Shown: one piece after another, positions 43,208-44,908 of the stretch
Numbering within the stretch: position 1 is the first letter of the stretch
Layout: every line of letters begins with the position of its first letter
NCBI GenBank assembly: GCA_964550935.1
Contig: CAZKBB010000019.1
Coordinates: forward strand, 1-44,908
Direction of reading: 5' to 3'
Source of the DNA: JBCBSP01 sp964550935
GTDB lineage: Bacteria; Pseudomonadota; Alphaproteobacteria; Caulobacterales; Maricaulaceae
Length of the DNA: 44,908 bases
Notes under the pieces: model-generated
What the model was told of the DNA's origin: nothing
What the model saw: the letters and a program-made list of their open reading frames with translations, nothing else
The model's database searches: none
Translations under genes and position numbers: made by a program

Positions 43208-44039
43208 TCAGCCAGGCGGATTGATGCGCGGATCGAAGCGCGCGCATTCGTAAAGCGCAACGGCCGCGGCCGCAGAGACGTTCAGGCTCTCCGCGCGCGG
43301 ACCCATTGGGATGCGCGCCAGCGCGCCGCAATGCTCTGCGACCCGAGGTCGGAGCCCGTCGCCTTCCGCTCCCAGAACGAGCACAAGTCCCGGCCCGGCG
43401 TGCTCGGCGACGAGATCGCTGAGGCGCGTCTCGGCCTCGCCGGCGAGCCCGATCGAGACGCGACCGTGCTTGGCCAGGAGGCCGAGCGTATCGGCGATGT
43501 TAGTGACGCGCACGTGGGGCACGGTCTCCGCGCAGCCCACCGCGGTCTTGCACAGCGCGCCGAAGACCGGCGGCGCCTTGCGGTCCTGCATGATGATCGC
43601 GCGCGCCCCGAACGCGGCGGCGGAGCGGAAGATCGCGCCGATATTCTGCGGGTCGGTGATCTGGTCNNNNNNNNNNGAGCACGACGAGAAGGCCGTGGGT
43701 CGGGTCGGCCACCGCCTCGATCGCTTCGGGCGCCAGCGCGCGGGCCTTGGCGGCGAAGCCCTGGTGGACCGCGTTGTCGGGCAGGCGGGAGGCGATCTCG
43801 TGGGGCGGCTCGATGGAGGGGCGCGGCGCGTCCTCGGGCAGATCGATCTCGGCGTTGCGCGTGACGTGCAGGGACAGAATTTCGCGTCTCGGGTTGGCGA
43901 GCGCGGCCAGCACGGCGTGGCGGCCCCAGATCCAGCCCTCGGACTGGTTCGCGCCAGGCCCTCCGCGCGGCGCGTTCCTTCCCCCTGCACGGCCTGCTGC
44001 AGCAGGCGTTTTCGGGCGGTTGCGTGGGTGAGGGGGCAT
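43208..44039 (-). CDS. rlmB: TrmH/RlmB-type SPOUT rRNA methyltransferase (broken by assembly gap)
   Basis: This is a SPOUT methyltransferase, probably 23S rRNA 2'-O-methylguanosine (G2251) methyltransferase. It starts at ATG 44039 with a basic Arg/Pro-rich N-terminus, then WIWGRHAVLAALANPRREIL (substrate-binding domain). After the gap come the SPOUT motifs DQITDPQNIGAIFRSAAAFG, LVLVLGAEGDGLRPRV and IPMGPRAESLNVSAAAAVAL. The halves lie in different frames around ten Ns (43667-43676). Joining VVL directly to DQITD restores the usual sequence, so the gene is probably intact in the real genome. Confidence 0.88.
43667..43676. other. Assembly gap of 10 N
   Basis: Ten Ns split the rRNA methyltransferase gene. 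The flanking codons (VVL and DQITDPQ) are normally contiguous in the family, so the real missing sequence is probably none or a multiple of three bases. Confidence 0.95.
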
Positions 44040-44165
44040 AAGTATAGTCCGCGCTCTCGATCGGGAGGGGCCTCGTTAGAGCGGTCTGAGCGTTTGCGCA
44101 ACGCCCGCTTTTTCAAGGTCTTTAACGGTCGGATCTCCGCCGCGTTCATCGCACGCGAGCCCTGT

Positions 44166-44251
44166 GGAGGGGTGGGAGAGTGGTTAAATCCAGCAGACTG
44201 TAAATCTGCCCGCTTCGGCGTACGTTGGTTCGAATCCAACCCCCTCCACCA
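44166..44251 (+). tRNA. tRNA-Tyr (GTA)
   Basis: This 86-nt class II tRNA has a long variable arm. The acceptor stem is GGAGGGG/CCCCTCC with discriminator A and encoded CCA, and the anticodon loop CTGTAAA gives GTA. It precedes tRNA-Gly and tuf, the classical tRNA-tufB arrangement. Confidence 0.96.
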
Positions 44252-44616
44252 CTTTTCTCAGTCCTCCTTCGCGTTCGCTCAGTCGGTCCTCGCTAAAGCT
44301 GCGGGCGGACGGTCGTCCTTGGGAACCCTTCGGGTTCGAAGTCGCCTCGTCCCGCTCCACCATCCTTCGCTCAGCTCGCGCAGGTTTCGGCCATGCGGGC
44401 CGGTCCTGATCATTCGGGCGAAGAATGTCTCGCCGAAGCCGAGAGGCGAAGGCGGACCGCTTTTCCTGATCCTTTCTCGCGTCATCCCGGTCGGCGGCCC
44501 ATGAGCGCCGGCGCGCAGTCGCCCTTGCGAGCCCTTAGGGTTCGCGGCGCCTGCGTCCAGATTCATATGCGCGCCTCGACAAGCCGGGCTGAACGGGGCT
44601 AATTCAACAAACCTGT
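44252..44616 (+). other. Spacer between tRNA-Tyr and tRNA-Gly with a repeated hairpin element
   Basis: This 365-bp stretch has no convincing gene. It holds two related hairpin elements, at about 44315-44340 (GAACCC-TTC-GGGTTC) and about 44521-44546 (GAGCCC-TTA-GGGTTC). A tRNA-like 3' end also lies at 44333-44362 (GGTTCGA and then CCCGCTCCACCA). GCGGGCG at 44301-44307 is identical to the acceptor strand of the nearby tRNA-Gly. These could be a decayed tRNA copy or repetitive extragenic elements. Confidence 0.5.
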
Positions 44617-44690
44617 GCGGGCGTAGTTCAACGGTAGAACGTCAGCCTTCCAAGCTGAATATGTCGGTTCGATTCCGATCGCCCGCTCCA
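44617..44690 (+). tRNA. tRNA-Gly (TCC)
   Basis: This 74-nt gene has encoded CCA. The acceptor stem is GCGGGCG/CGCCCGC with discriminator T, and the anticodon loop CTTCCAA gives TCC. It lies 165 bases upstream of tuf on the same strand and is likely part of the tRNA-tuf transcript. Confidence 0.96.
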
Positions 44691-44855
44691 CCGCTTCCAC
44701 GGCGCGTCGGTCGGCCTTAGCCGCGTTTATCCCTTGCCATGTGTTGAATCGGGCGTTATCCCGCGCGCTCAGTTTTTCGCGGCATGCCGTGGAGGGCGGC
44801 TGCCCTTCACGCCGTCGCGCTTCCCGCGACATCTTCTTCAGGAGAGACGAGAGCC

Positions 44856-44908
44856 ATGGGTAAGGCGAAGTTCGAACGCAACAAGCCGCATGCGAACATC
44901 GGCACGAT
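44856..44908 (+). CDS. tuf: Elongation factor Tu, N-terminal fragment
   Basis: The first 17 codons (MGKAKFERNKPHANIGT) are the start of EF-Tu, the GTPase that delivers aminoacyl-tRNA to the ribosome; the gene runs off the right edge. GGAGAG lies upstream of the ATG. The position behind tRNA-Tyr and tRNA-Gly is the conserved tRNA-tufB locus. Confidence 0.95.
   Translation, partial: MGKAKFERNKPHANIGT

Overview
The window is high-GC chromosomal DNA from an alphaproteobacterium. The evidence is a GAAC-N7-GAAC SOS box between uvrA and ssb, a tRNA-His that lacks G-1 and carries U72/A73, a DUF2336 protein, an FSTS-type methionyl-tRNA synthetase and the gyrA-coaD-PPIase gene order. A stalked or dimorphic marine lineage (Maricaulales, Hyphomonadaceae or Caulobacterales) fits best, but that placement is inference. 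The sequence holds two assembly gaps (100 N and 10 N), each inside a gene.

Region by region. 1-2422: start of uvrA, divergent ssb, then a sodC-like/kelch pair read leftward. 2640-7394: a tight rightward operon of gyrA, coaD and two cyclophilin-type prolyl isomerases with overlapping stops and starts. 7395-10100: an accessory patch with two 143-bp direct repeats of an Rhs/YD-repeat core, small AT-richer genes of unknown function, and an IS630-type element whose transposase is split at an A8 run. 10098-15915: envelope and periplasmic genes read leftward (beta/gamma-crystallin protein, SIMPL protein, gamma-glutamyltransferase, AsmA-like protein). 16086-22278: M48 protease, tRNA-His, ThiO-like oxidase, a lytic transglycosylase/DUF2336 pair facing a receiver/Hpt phosphorelay pair, and NAD kinase. 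22428-29778: EgtB, a class II aldolase, an outer-membrane barrel and an RND efflux pair. 29836-34714: a lipoprotein cytochrome c, then a four-gene leftward operon (CoA-transferase, LeuC-like, LeuD-like, HMG-CoA lyase) behind a perfect 16-bp palindrome. 34919-43155: glutamate dehydrogenase, tRNA-Thr, metG, a small helical protein with a CheY-binding-like tail, an M20 amidohydrolase, RidA, a truncated sodium/solute symporter, an AidB-like acyl-CoA dehydrogenase and a DUF3833 lipoprotein. 43208-44908: an RlmB/TrmH-type rRNA methyltransferase, then tRNA-Tyr, tRNA-Gly and the start of tuf.

Most of the window is housekeeping. The parts most worth a second look are the catabolic-looking CoA-transferase/aconitase-family/lyase operon with its operator, the Rhs-remnant cassette next to the insertion sequence, the hairpin and A8 run that appear to control the IS transposase, and the 161-residue protein ending in a FliM/CheZ-like peptide. 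All functions are assigned by reading motifs and family resemblance by eye; no database search was possible.
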